In this document: in pieces, positions 9,154-18,300 of the stretch
How the letters are laid out: every line of letters starts with the position of its first letter
Numbering within the stretch: the first letter of the stretch is position 1
Origin: Kribbella aluminosa
GTDB taxonomy: Bacteria; Actinomycetota; Actinomycetes; Propionibacteriales; Kribbellaceae
Direction: 5' to 3'
Assembly (NCBI RefSeq): GCF_017876295.1
Contig: NZ_JAGINT010000002.1
Coordinates: 3,968,001-4,032,000, forward strand
DNA: 64,000 nt
Program-made: the position numbers and the translations under genes
The notes under the pieces: generated by a model
What the model was told of the DNA's origin: nothing
What the model saw: only the letters and a program-made list of their open reading frames with translations
The model's database searches: none

Positions 9154-9197
9154 CGTCATGTCCGGACCCGTTTCACTCACTGTGGCCCGCCGATGAC

Positions 9198-9247
9198 GTT
9201 ACGTCCGAAGAACCTGAGGCTACAACCCACAGTTCTTCGGACGTAAC
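9198..9247. repeat. Perfect 16-bp inverted repeat with 18-base spacer
   Basis: GTTACGTCCGAAGAAC at 9198-9213 is repeated exactly in inverse at 9232-9247. It lies 11 bases downstream of the ileS stop on the minus strand. It may be the ileS terminator or an RNA-stabilising 3' hairpin. The spacer is longer than in normal terminators and no T tract follows on either strand. Confidence 0.8.
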
Positions 9248-9258
9248 GGCCAGGTGAG

Positions 9259-12200
9259 CTAGGCCTTGGTGAGCCAGTAGGTGAGTTGCATGTCCTCTTC
9301 GGTGCCGGTGGCAACGTCCGACTCCGACGGCGCCGACAGGTTGAGCTCGACGGCGAGGACCTCGCGGGCGATCTCGTCGGCGTGTTTGCCGAGGGCATCG
9401 GAGAGTTCGGCGTCGGTGGAGGTCAGCCAGACCTTGATCCGGTCCGACACCTCCAGGCCGGCGCTCTTCCGGGCTTCCTGCAGCGTGCGGACCACCTCAC
9501 GCGCCAGGCCGGCCTGCTTCAGTTCCGGAGTCACCTCGAGGTCGAGGGCAACGGTCTCGCCCTGCTCGTTGACCACCGACCAGCCTTCCTTCGGCCGCTC
9601 GGACACCAGCACCTCGGCAGCTCCGACCTGGACGTCCTCGCCGTCGACGAGCACGGTCGCCGTACCGGACTCCTTCAGCGCGGCCGCCAGCGCACCGGCG
9701 TCCGCCGCCGCGATCGCCGCCGCGACCACCGGGGTCTGCTTGGCGAACCGCTTGCCGAGCTCCCGGAAGTTGCCCTTGGCAGCGAACTCGACCAGGTCCG
9801 CCCCGGCCGACGACAGCGGCGCGACGGTACCGACGTTCAGCTCGTCGGCGATCTCCTGGAGCAGTTCGGGGGACAGGTCCGCGATCGCCGCGGATCCGAC
9901 CAGTGCCCGGGCCAGCGGCTGCCGGGTCTTCACCCTCGCCTCGGCGCGGGCCGACCGGCCGAGCTCGACGACCCGGCGGGCCATCGACACGTGCTGCGCC
10001 AGTACGTCGTCGATCAGCGTCTCGTCGTACGTCGGGAAGCTCGTCAGGTGCACGGACTCCGCGAGACCGGGCGTGACCGGGCGGAACACGTCCTGCCAGA
10101 CCCGCTCGGTGACGAACGGCATCAGCGGCGCCATCACCCGGGTCAGGACCTCGAGCGTCTCGTGCAGGGTCGCCAGCGCGCCGGCGTCACCGGACCAGAA
10201 CCGGCGGCGCGAACGGCGGACGTACCAGTTCGAGAGCACGTCGACGAACGAGTTGATCAGCGAACCGAGCCGCTGCGTGTCGAACGCGGCGTACGCCGCG
10301 TCGGTGTCGCGGACCAGCCGGTGCGTCTCGCTCACCAGCCAGCGGTCGAGCACCGAGCGATCGGCGACCGCCGGAGCGTCCGCAGGAGACCAGTCGGCCA
10401 GCCGTGCGTACAGGGCGTGGAACGCGACCGTGTTCCAGTAGGTGATCAGCACCTTCCGGACGATCTCGTTCAGCACGTTCGGCCCGATGCCGCGGGCCTT
10501 CCACGGCGACCCGGAGGCGGCCATGAACCAGCGCACCGCGTCCGCGCTGTGGTTGTCCATCAGCGGGATCGGCTCCAGGATGTTGCCCAGGTGCTTGGAC
10601 ATCTTCCGGCCGTCCTCGGCCAGGATGTGCCCGAGGCAGACGACATTGCGGTACGACGACTCGTCGAAGACCAGCGTGCCGATCGCCATCAGCGTGTAGA
10701 ACCAGCCGCGGGTCTGGTCGATCGCCTCGGAGATGAAGTCGGCCGGGTAGGTCTGCGCGAACTTCTCCTCCGAGCCCTCGACCCACGGGTAGCCCCACTG
10801 CGCGAACGGCATCGAGCCCGAGTCGTACCACGCGTCGATCACCTCGGGCACCCGGTGCGCCTCGGCGCCACAGGTCGGGCAGTCGAACGTGATGTCGTCG
10901 ACGTACGGCCGGTGCGGGTCGGTCGTGCTCAGGTCGCGGCCGGCCAGCTCGCCGAGCTCGGCCAGCTCGCCGAGCTCGGCCAGCGAGCCGACGCACACCT
11001 GGTGGTCCTCGGCGCAGCGCCAGATCGGCAGCGGCGTACCCCAGAAGCGGGAGCGCGAGACGGCCCAGTCGATGTTGTTGCGGAGCCAGTCGCCGTACCG
11101 GCCCCACTTCACCGACTCCGGGTACCAGTTGGTCTTCTCGTTCTCGCGGAGCAGGGCGTCCTTGACCTGGGTGGTGCGGATGTACCAGGACGGGAGCGCG
11201 TAGTACATGACAGGGGTGTGGCAGCGCCAGCAGTGCGGGTACGGGTGCTCGTACGGGACGTGCTTGAACAGCAGGCCGCGGTCCTTCAGGTCCGCGACCA
11301 GCGCCTCGTCGGCCTTCTTGAAGAACTGCCCACCGACCAGCGGTACGTCGGCGTTGAAGTGCCCGGTCGTGTCCACCGGGTTCACCACCGGCAGGTCGTA
11401 CGCGCGAGCCACCGTGAGGTCGTCCGCGCCGAACGCGGGGGACTGGTGCACCAGACCGGTACCGTCCTCGGTGGTGACGTACTCCGCCAGCACGACGTAG
11501 TGCGCGGACTCGTCGAACGGCACCAGCTCGAACGGCCGCTGGTAGGTCCACCGCTCCATGTCGCGGCCGGCGTACTCACCGGTGACCGTCCAGCCCTCGC
11601 CGAGCCGGTCCAGCAGCGGCTTGGCCACGACCAGCGACTCGGTGCCGTCGGTGGCGACGACGTACTCGACGTCGGGGTGTACCGCGACCGCCGTGTTGGA
11701 AACGAGTGTCCACGGTGTCGTCGTCCAGACCAGGAGCGACGCCGTACCGGCCAATGGTCCGGAGGTGAGCGGGAAGCGGACGTAGACCGACGGGTCGACG
11801 ACCGTCTCGTAGCCCTGGGCGAGCTCGTGGTCGGACAGGCCGGTGCCGCAGCGCGGGCAGTACGGCGTGATCCGGTAGTCCTCGACCAGCAGGCCCTTGT
11901 CGTGGATCTGCTTCAGCGACCACCAGACCGACTGGACGTACTCCGGGTCCATCGTCTTGTACGGGTGCTCGAGGTCGACCCAGTACCCCATCCGGACGGT
12001 CAGCTCACGGAACGCGTCGACGTGCCGGAGCACCGACTCGCGGCACTTCGCGTTGAACTCGGCGATCCCGTACGCCTCGATGTCCGGCTTGCCGCTGAAG
12101 CCGAGCTCCTTCTCGACCGCGACCTCGACCGGCAGGCCGTGGCAGTCCCAGCCGGCCTTGCGCTCGACCCAGAAGCCCTTCATGGTCCGGTAGCGCGGGA

Positions 12201-12417
12201 ACACGTCCTTGAAGACGCGGGCCTCGATGTGGTGCGTACCGGGCATGCCGTTCGCGGTCGGCGGGCCTTCGTAGAACGTCCACGGCGTACTCCCGGCGGA
12301 CTGTTCGAGGCTCTTGGCGAAGGTGTCGTGCTCGTCCCAGAGGGTGAGCACCTCCCGCTCGAGCGCGGGGAAGTCGACCTGGGCGGGGACCTGCCGCCAA
12401 GGGGTGTTTGCCGCCAT
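9259..12417 (-). CDS. ileS: Isoleucyl-tRNA synthetase, long (eukaryote-like) type
   Basis: This class I synthetase charges tRNA-Ile. At 1052 residues it is the longer type found in most actinobacteria. The HIGH-class motif is in PGTHHIEAR (residues 59-67) and KMSKH is at residues 605-609. A CP1 editing domain lies between them with two CxxC pairs (YCPRCGTG and FDCPTCGAE). The anticodon-binding domain follows after about residue 690. An 18-bp tandem duplication at about 10941-10985 gives the repeat AELGEL in the insert region. Expression is probably controlled by the T-box leader directly upstream. The gene faces wag31. Confidence 0.97.
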   Translation of the reverse strand: MAANTPWRQVPAQVDFPALEREVLTLWDEHDTFAKSLEQSAGSTPWTFYEGPPTANGMPGTHHIEARVFKDVFPRYRTMKGFWVERKAGWDCHGLPVEVAVEKELGFSGKPDIEAYGIAEFNAKCRESVLRHVDAFRELTVRMGYWVDLEHPYKTMDPEYVQSVWWSLKQIHDKGLLVEDYRITPYCPRCGTGLSDHELAQGYETVVDPSVYVRFPLTSGPLAGTASLLVWTTTPWTLVSNTAVAVHPDVEYVVATDGTESLVVAKPLLDRLGEGWTVTGEYAGRDMERWTYQRPFELVPFDESAHYVVLAEYVTTEDGTGLVHQSPAFGADDLTVARAYDLPVVNPVDTTGHFNADVPLVGGQFFKKADEALVADLKDRGLLFKHVPYEHPYPHCWRCHTPVMYYALPSWYIRTTQVKDALLRENEKTNWYPESVKWGRYGDWLRNNIDWAVSRSRFWGTPLPIWRCAEDHQVCVGSLAELGELAELGELAGRDLSTTDPHRPYVDDITFDCPTCGAEAHRVPEVIDAWYDSGSMPFAQWGYPWVEGSEEKFAQTYPADFISEAIDQTRGWFYTLMAIGTLVFDESSYRNVVCLGHILAEDGRKMSKHLGNILEPIPLMDNHSADAVRWFMAASGSPWKARGIGPNVLNEIVRKVLITYWNTVAFHALYARLADWSPADAPAVADRSVLDRWLVSETHRLVRDTDAAYAAFDTQRLGSLINSFVDVLSNWYVRRSRRRFWSGDAGALATLHETLEVLTRVMAPLMPFVTERVWQDVFRPVTPGLAESVHLTSFPTYDETLIDDVLAQHVSMARRVVELGRSARAEARVKTRQPLARALVGSAAIADLSPELLQEIADELNVGTVAPLSSAGADLVEFAAKGNFRELGKRFAKQTPVVAAAIAAADAGALAAALKESGTATVLVDGEDVQVGAAEVLVSERPKEGWSVVNEQGETVALDLEVTPELKQAGLAREVVRTLQEARKSAGLEVSDRIKVWLTSTDAELSDALGKHADEIAREVLAVELNLSAPSESDVATGTEEDMQLTYWLTKA

Positions 12418-12420
12418 GTT

Positions 12421-12640
12421 CTGTCCTTCGTCGCGTCCTGCTGCTGGACGAGGGACGAAGCACCCGGTCTGTGCCGGCTACCGCGCGGTACCACCCTCCT
12501 TGGTGACTGTAAGTACGGTCACCCACTTCCTTTACGACACGCTGCCGGTTCTAATAGGTCGCTGTAGGACCGTTCTTCCGGCGGCTCCGGGGTGATGGCC
12601 CCATCACGGCCTTGCGGTTCGCGGTTGCCAGTGTACGGCG
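12421..12640 (-). promoter_or_regulatory. T-box riboswitch (translational, ileS type) upstream of ileS
   Basis: Read on the minus strand, the leader contains the invariant T-box TGGTACCGCG (12493-12484) that pairs with the uncharged tRNA acceptor end. Upstream is a short stem I region in which GGCCATCACC offers an ATC isoleucine specifier at 12596-12594. Near ileS, CTTCGTC and CTCGTCC can pair with GGACG and GACGAAG (12460-12426), hiding the GAAGGA ribosome binding site that precedes the ATG. This is the arrangement of actinobacterial ileS T-boxes that control translation initiation rather than termination. Outer boundaries are approximate. Confidence 0.85.
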
Positions 12641-12865
12641 TCGTACTGGGTGACTACGAATCGTTAACGAGTGGTGCAGTAGGAATCCGGCCATGAGAAT
12701 TCTGCTGGGGAGGCGAAGGACATCCGGGAACGGCTCGAGCGATTGCGGGGCTGACCTGGGAAGTGTTACGGACAGTGATGTCTGCAACACGCTTGTGATG
12801 TGCGGAACATCGAGCGGACTTGAAGAACCGACTACCTTATGTCCACGGTCTGCGAGTCGGGCTGG

Positions 12866-12891
12866 CACGTGCTGAGCACGTGTCCTACTGT
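12866..12891 (+). promoter_or_regulatory. 17-bp palindrome next to a candidate -10 box
   Basis: CACGTGCTGAGCACGTG (12866-12882) is a perfect inverted repeat around one central base. TACTGT at 12886-12891 could be the -10 box for the DksA-like gene, so the palindrome would cover the spacer/-35 region, a typical repressor site. The rest of the 12641-12941 gap between the T-box and this gene shows no coding signal. Confidence 0.45.
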
Positions 12892-12941
12892 CTTGCGACC
12901 AGTCCGCTCCAGTCTCCGACGAAGGCAGGGGGTAGCTGACC

Positions 12942-13664
12942 ATGGCTACATCGGCACGGAAGAAGTCCGCCCCCGAACGCACTGCCGCGGCCAAGAAGAC
13001 AGCCGCGAAGCTGAGTGGCACCAAGAAGGCCGAGCCGGTCCAGAAGACAGCGGCCCGGAAAAGCCCGGTGAAGACCTCGCCGGCCAAGAAGACCACCGCG
13101 GTGAAGAAGTCGGCAGGAACCTCCCCAGGGACCTCCGCAGCGACCACAGCGGCGAAAAGCACAGCGGCTAAGACCCCTGCCAAGAAAGCTCAGACGAAGA
13201 GGGTGGCCATGAAGACCAACGAGAACAGGACCCCGGCGACGGCGCCGGCGAAGTCCGCAGCACACACGGCCGAGACCTTCATGGTGAAGCCGGGCGAAGA
13301 CCCGTGGACCGCCGCCGAGATCGCCGAGTTGCGCGCGGAACTGGAGGGCGAGGTCGAGCACCTCAAGCAGGAGATCCACAACGCCGAGCAGGAGATCGTT
13401 GGCCTGTTCCGGGACGGCAGCGACGGGGCCGGCAACGACCAGGCGGACGTCGGCTCCACGACCCTCGAGCGGTACCACGAGCTGTCGCTGGCGGACAACG
13501 CACGGGACATGCTGAACCAGATCGAGTTCGCCCTGACCAGGATCCACGACGGCACGTACGGCGTCTGCGAGAACTGCGGCAACGCGATCGGCAAGGGTCG
13601 GCTGCAGGCATTCCCGCGTGCGACACTGTGTGTCTCATGCAAAGAACGCCAGGAACGCCGCTGA
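12942..13664 (+). CDS. TraR/DksA-family zinc-finger protein with Lys/Ala-rich N-terminal tail
   Basis: The C-terminal half has the DksA/TraR pattern: a coiled-coil hairpin (about residues 125-155) and a C4 zinc finger CENCG...CVSCKERQ. The coiled coil is short and lacks an obvious acidic tip like that of E. coli DksA. The first 100 or so residues are an unusual K/A/T/P-rich basic tract (AAKKTAAKLSGTKKAEP), like histone H1-type or HupB tails, so it may bind nucleic acid. Actinobacterial relatives include RbpA-independent RNA polymerase effectors, but the role here is unproven. Length is 240 residues. It is followed by lspA with overlap. Confidence 0.85.
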   Translation: MATSARKKSAPERTAAAKKTAAKLSGTKKAEPVQKTAARKSPVKTSPAKKTTAVKKSAGTSPGTSAATTAAKSTAAKTPAKKAQTKRVAMKTNENRTPATAPAKSAAHTAETFMVKPGEDPWTAAEIAELRAELEGEVEHLKQEIHNAEQEIVGLFRDGSDGAGNDQADVGSTTLERYHELSLADNARDMLNQIEFALTRIHDGTYGVCENCGNAIGKGRLQAFPRATLCVSCKERQERR

Positions 13665-14248
13665 ACGACCCCGCCTCGTCCCCTCAGGTGGAGGACGCAG
13701 CCACCCCCGAACCGGCCGACGAACAGTCGGCCGGTTCTCCGTCGTCCCCCGGCGGCCGGTCGTGGAAGTGGATTGTGGTGTTCGGTGCGGTCGGGCTGGT
13801 CGTGCTGTTGCTGGACCAGGTGACGAAAGCTCAGGCGCTGGCTCATCTGACACCGGGTGAGCCGGTGAACGTGATCGGGAGCCTGCTCAAGTTCAACCTG
13901 ATCCGGAACTCGGGAGCGGCGTTCAGCCTGGGGGCCGGCTACACGCCGTACATCAGCGCGGTGCAGATCATCGTCGCGATCGGCGTGATCTACCTCTCCC
14001 GCAAGCTCGGGTCGGCCGGCTGGGCGGTCGCGTTCGGCTTGTTGTTCGGGGGTGCGGTCGGAAACATCCTGGACCGCATCTTCCGCGAGCCGTCGCCGTT
14101 CCACGGGCACGTGGTCGACTTCCTGCAGACCCCGCACTGGGCGATCTTCAACGTCGCGGACATGGCCGTCACCTCGGCCGCCGTACTGCTGGTGATCCAG
14201 ACCCTGCGCGGCGTCAAGCTCGACGGCACCCGGGAGCACCGGCAGTGA
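13637..14248 (+). CDS. lspA: LspA, prolipoprotein signal peptidase (signal peptidase II)
   Basis: LspA cleaves signal peptides of diacylglyceryl-modified prolipoproteins in the membrane. The aspartyl protease motifs are present: NSGAAFSLG, GNILDRIFR, and FNVADMAV with the second catalytic Asp. Four membrane segments are visible. The 203-residue form starts at ATG 13637, inside the end of the preceding gene, and carries a roughly 40-residue hydrophilic acidic N-terminus. A GTG at 13688 would give 186 residues. Neither start has a good ribosome binding site, so the start is uncertain. It overlaps rluD by 4 bases. Confidence 0.93.
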   Translation: MQRTPGTPLNDPASSPQVEDAATPEPADEQSAGSPSSPGGRSWKWIVVFGAVGLVVLLLDQVTKAQALAHLTPGEPVNVIGSLLKFNLIRNSGAAFSLGAGYTPYISAVQIIVAIGVIYLSRKLGSAGWAVAFGLLFGGAVGNILDRIFREPSPFHGHVVDFLQTPHWAIFNVADMAVTSAAVLLVIQTLRGVKLDGTREHRQ

Positions 14249-15180
14249 CCTCGGGGAACTCCCGGACCGTGATGGTGCCCGACGGTCTGGCGGGCGAGCG
14301 GCTCGACGCGGCCCTGTCCCGGCTCTTCGGCGTCTCCCGGACCAAGGCAGCCGAGCTGATCGAGTCCGGCCTGGTCCAGGTCGACGGCTCCCCGGCGCCG
14401 AAGTCGTCCCGGGTCGCGGCCGGCGTACTGCTCGACGTCGAACTGCCCCCGCCGCCGTCCGAGGTGACCGTCGTACCGGAGACCGTCGAGAACCTGCGGA
14501 TCGTGTACGACGACGACGAGATCGTCGTGGTGGACAAACCCGTCGGCGTCGCCGCGCACCCGTCACCCGGCTGGACCGGCCCGACCGTGATCGGCCACCT
14601 GGCCGGCGCGGGCTTCAGCATCTCCACCAGCGGCGCCGCCGAGCGCAAGGGCATCGTGCACCGCCTCGACGTCGGTACGTCGGGGCTGATGGTGGTCGCG
14701 AAGACGGAGTACGCCTACACCGTGCTCAAGCGCGCCTTCAAGGAGCGCACGGTCAAGAAGATCTACCACGCGCTGGTCCAGGGCCACCCCGACCCGTTCA
14801 CCGGTACGGTCGACGCCCCGATCGACAGGCATCCGCACCACGACTACAAGTTCGGCGTGGTGGCCGGCGGGAAGCCGAGCGTCACGCACTACGAGACCCT
14901 CGAGGCGTTCCGGTACGCGACCCTGCTGGAGATCATCCTGGAGACCGGCCGCACGCACCAGATCCGCGTGCACATGGCCGCGATCGGCCACCCGTGCTGC
15001 GGCGACCTGACGTACGGCGCCGACCCGGTGCTCGCCGAACGCCTCGGCCTGTCCCGCCAGTGGCTGCACGCGATGCGCCTCGGCTTCACCCACCCCGGCT
15101 CCGGCGAGTACGTCGAGTTCACCTCGAAGTACCCCGAAGACCTCGACCACGCCCTCGATCTGCTGGTTGACGCCGAGTAA
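14245..15180 (+). CDS. rluD: RluD-type 23S rRNA pseudouridine synthase
   Basis: The protein converts specific uridines to pseudouridine in large-subunit rRNA. An N-terminal S4 RNA-binding domain covers about residues 15-75. The catalytic domain carries the RluA-family motif HRLDVGTSGL, with the active-site aspartate at D142. Further on is GRTHQIRVHMAAIGHPCCGD, the motif II/III region. Length is 311 residues. The GTG start overlaps the lspA stop (GTGA). The exact target uridines cannot be read from sequence; RluD versus another RluA-family member is a close call. Confidence 0.9.
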   Translation: MTSGNSRTVMVPDGLAGERLDAALSRLFGVSRTKAAELIESGLVQVDGSPAPKSSRVAAGVLLDVELPPPPSEVTVVPETVENLRIVYDDDEIVVVDKPVGVAAHPSPGWTGPTVIGHLAGAGFSISTSGAAERKGIVHRLDVGTSGLMVVAKTEYAYTVLKRAFKERTVKKIYHALVQGHPDPFTGTVDAPIDRHPHHDYKFGVVAGGKPSVTHYETLEAFRYATLLEIILETGRTHQIRVHMAAIGHPCCGDLTYGADPVLAERLGLSRQWLHAMRLGFTHPGSGEYVEFTSKYPEDLDHALDLLVDAE

Positions 15181-15347
15181 CTCCGCCGATCCTTCGCATC
15201 GACGGCACGGTGCTGACTGTCGCGGGTCGACGCTCGAGGCCGGACGATGCGGTCGCGCTCGTGCTGGACGCCGGAGGCTGCACGCACGGATAGCGGGCGG
15301 TGGGTGGTCTGCCGGTGAGCCGATTCCGAACTGTCGGCGGCCCCGCA

Positions 15348-15353
15348 TAGGCT
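15348..15353 (+). promoter_or_regulatory. Candidate -10 box for dnaE
   Basis: TAGGCT lies 43 bases before the dnaE ATG, in the 216-base gap after rluD. This box is common in high-GC actinobacterial promoters. A GGGAGGT ribosome binding site follows at 15379-15385. No clear -35 box is visible. Confidence 0.4.
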
Positions 15354-15396
15354 GTCTCAGTCTCGCTCGCTCACGCCCCGGGAGGTCCGCGCAAAC

Positions 15397-18300
15397 ATGG
15401 CGTCCGCCGACAGCTTCGTGCACCTGCACAACCACACCGAGTACTCCATGCTGGACGGCGCGGCGAGGATCGACGAACTGTTCAAAGCCGCAGCCGAGAA
15501 AGGTATGCCGGCCCTGGCAACGACGGACCATGGGTTCGTCTTCGGTGCGTACGAGTTCTGGCGGACCGCGCAGAAGTACGACGTCAAACCGATCATCGGC
15601 TGCGAGGCGTACCTCACGCCGGGAACCCACCGTACCGAGCGGCGCAGGGTGAAGTGGGGAGACGCCAGCAACAACAGCAGCGAGGATGTATCGGGCGGCG
15701 GCTCTTACACACACATGACCCTGCTCGCGAAGAACACCGGGGGTATGCACAACCTCTTCAAGATGGCCTCGCTGGCCAGTCTCGAGGGCTACTACTTCAA
15801 ACCCCGGATGGATCGGGAGCTGCTGCAGACGTACGGCAAGGGTCTGATCGCGACAACTGGGTGCGTCGGCGGCGAGGTGCAAACCCGGCTGCGGCTCGGC
15901 CAGTACAAGGAGGCTGTCGAGGCAGCGGCCGAGTTCCGGGACATCTTCGGCGCGGAGAATTTCTACTGCGAAGTGATGGACCACGGCATCGACATCGAGC
16001 GGCGGACGCAGAATGACCTGCTCCGACTCGCCAAGGACCTCAACCTGCCGTTGGTAGCGACCAACGACCTGCACTACACGCACAAGGAGCACGCCCCCGC
16101 GCATGCGGCGTTGCTGTGCGTCCAGTCCGCATCGACCCTGTCGGACCCGAACCGGTTCAAGTTCGACGGTGACGAGTTCTACCTCAAGTCGCCGGAACAG
16201 ATGCGCGAACTGTTCCGGGACCATCCCGAGGCGTGTGACAACACGCTGCTGATCGCGGAGCAGTGCGACGTCAGCTTCACCGAGGGCGAGGGCCGGTTCA
16301 TGCCGCGCTTCCCCTGCCCGGAGGGGGAGAACGAGGAGTCCTGGTTCGTCAACCGGGTCGAGGTCGGCCTGCACGAGCGCTACCCGGGCGGGATCACCGA
16401 CGAGATCCGCAAGCGGGCCGACTACGAGATCGAGATCGTCGTCTCCAAGGGGTACGCGGGCTACTTCCTGGTCGTCGCCGACTTCATCAACTGGGCCAAG
16501 AAGCAGGGCATCCGGGTCGGCCCGGGCCGTGGTTCGGGCGCCGGTTCGATCTGCGCGTACGCGATGCGGATCACCGACCTCGAGCCGCTGCGGCACGGGC
16601 TGATCTTCGAGCGCTTCCTGAACCCGGAGCGGATGTCGATGCCCGACTTCGACATCGACTTCGACGACCGCCGCCGCCCGGAGGTGATCCGGTACGTCTC
16701 CGACAAGTACGGCGACGACCGGGTCGCGATGATCGTCACCTACGGCACGATCAAGGCCAAGCAGGCGATCAAGGACGCCGGCCGGGTGCTGGACTACCCG
16801 TTCGCGATGGGCGACCGGATCACCAAGGCGATGCCGCCGACGGTGATGGGCAAGGACGTCCCGCTGTCCGGGATCTTCGACCCGCAGCACAAGCGGTACT
16901 CCGAGGCCGGCGAGTTCCGCCAGTTGTACGAGGCCGACCAGGACGTCCGCAAGATCGTCGACACCGCCCGCGGCCTGGAGAACCTGAAGCGCCAGTGGGG
17001 TGTGCACGCGGCCGGCGTGATCATGTCCAGCGAGCCGCTGATCGACCTGATCCCGATCATGCGCCGCGAGCAGGACGGCCAGATCATCACCCAGTTCGAC
17101 TACCCGAGCTGCGAGACGCTCGGCCTGGTCAAGATGGACTTCCTCGGCCTGCGCAACCTGACGATCATGGACGACGCGGTCAAGAACATCGAGGCCGCGC
17201 ACGGCATCACGATCGACCTCGACGCGCTGAGCCACAGTCTGGACGACGGTCCCACCTTCGACCTCCTCGGGCGCGGCGACACCCTCGGCGTCTTCCAGTT
17301 CGACGGCGGCCCGATGCGGGCGCTGCTGCGGCTGATGAAACCGGACAACTTCGAGGACATCTCCGCCGTCGGCGCGCTCTACCGGCCAGGCCCGATGGGC
17401 GCGAACTCGCACACCAACTACGCGCTGCGCAAGAACGGCCAGCAGGAGATCAGCTACCTGCACCCGGAGCTGGAAGAGGCGTTGAAGCCGATCCTGGGTC
17501 CGACCTATGGCCTGATCGTCTATCAGGAGCAGGTGCTGAAGATCGCTCAGGAGCTCGCGGGCTACAGCCTGGGCAAGGCGGACCTGCTCCGCAAGGCGAT
17601 GGGCAAGAAGAAGAAGGAAGTCCTCGACGCCGAGTACGTCGGCTTCGAGGGCGGGATGAAGGACAACGGGTTCAGCGCGGCCTCGATCAAGGCGTTGTGG
17701 GACGTCCTGGTCCCGTTCTCCGACTACGCGTTCAACAAGGCGCACTCCGCGGCGTACGGTCTGGTGTCCTACTGGACGGCGTACCTGAAGGCCAACTACC
17801 CGGCGGAGTACATGGCCGCCGTCCTGACGTCCGTGAAGGACGACAAGGACAAGATGGCCATCTACCTGAACGAGTGCCGCCGGATGGGCATCAAGGTGCT
17901 GCCGCCGGACGTCAACGAGTCCGACTCGAACTTCACCCCGGTCGGTACCGACATCCGCTTCGGGCTGTCCGCGATCCGCAACGTCGGCGTGAACGTCGTC
18001 GGCGAGATCGTCGCGGCCCGCGAGGAGAAGGGCAGGTTCAGCGACTTCGTCGACTTCATCGACAAGGTGTCGCTTCCGGTCTGCAACAAGCGCGTGATCG
18101 AGTCACTTTCCAAGGCCGGCTCGTTCGACTCGATGAACCACGCACGGCGCGCGATCGTCGCGGTCCACGAACAGGCCGTCGACGAGGCCATCGACCTCAA
18201 GCGGAACGAGGCGCACGGGCAGTTCGACCTGTTCTCGATGGGTGACGACGACGCGGACGAGGGCGAGGGCAACAGCCGGCTGACCGTCACGGTCCCGGAG

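Noticed and set aside
12693..12875. 60-codon frame in the ileS-DksA-like gap
   Set aside because: No ribosome binding site, no recognisable sequence, and mixed codon use. It also runs over the palindrome at the promoter.
15211..15292. Short frame after rluD (VLTVAGRRSRPDDAVALVLD)
   Set aside because: It reads somewhat like protein but is only about 27 codons long, has no ribosome binding site and matches no family I know. A gene relic is possible but not supportable.
14563..17745. 1060-codon open frame on the minus strand across rluD and dnaE
   Set aside because: It lies antisense to two certain genes. Long antisense frames are expected where the third codon base is nearly always G or C, and the translation is arginine/glutamine-rich with no domain.
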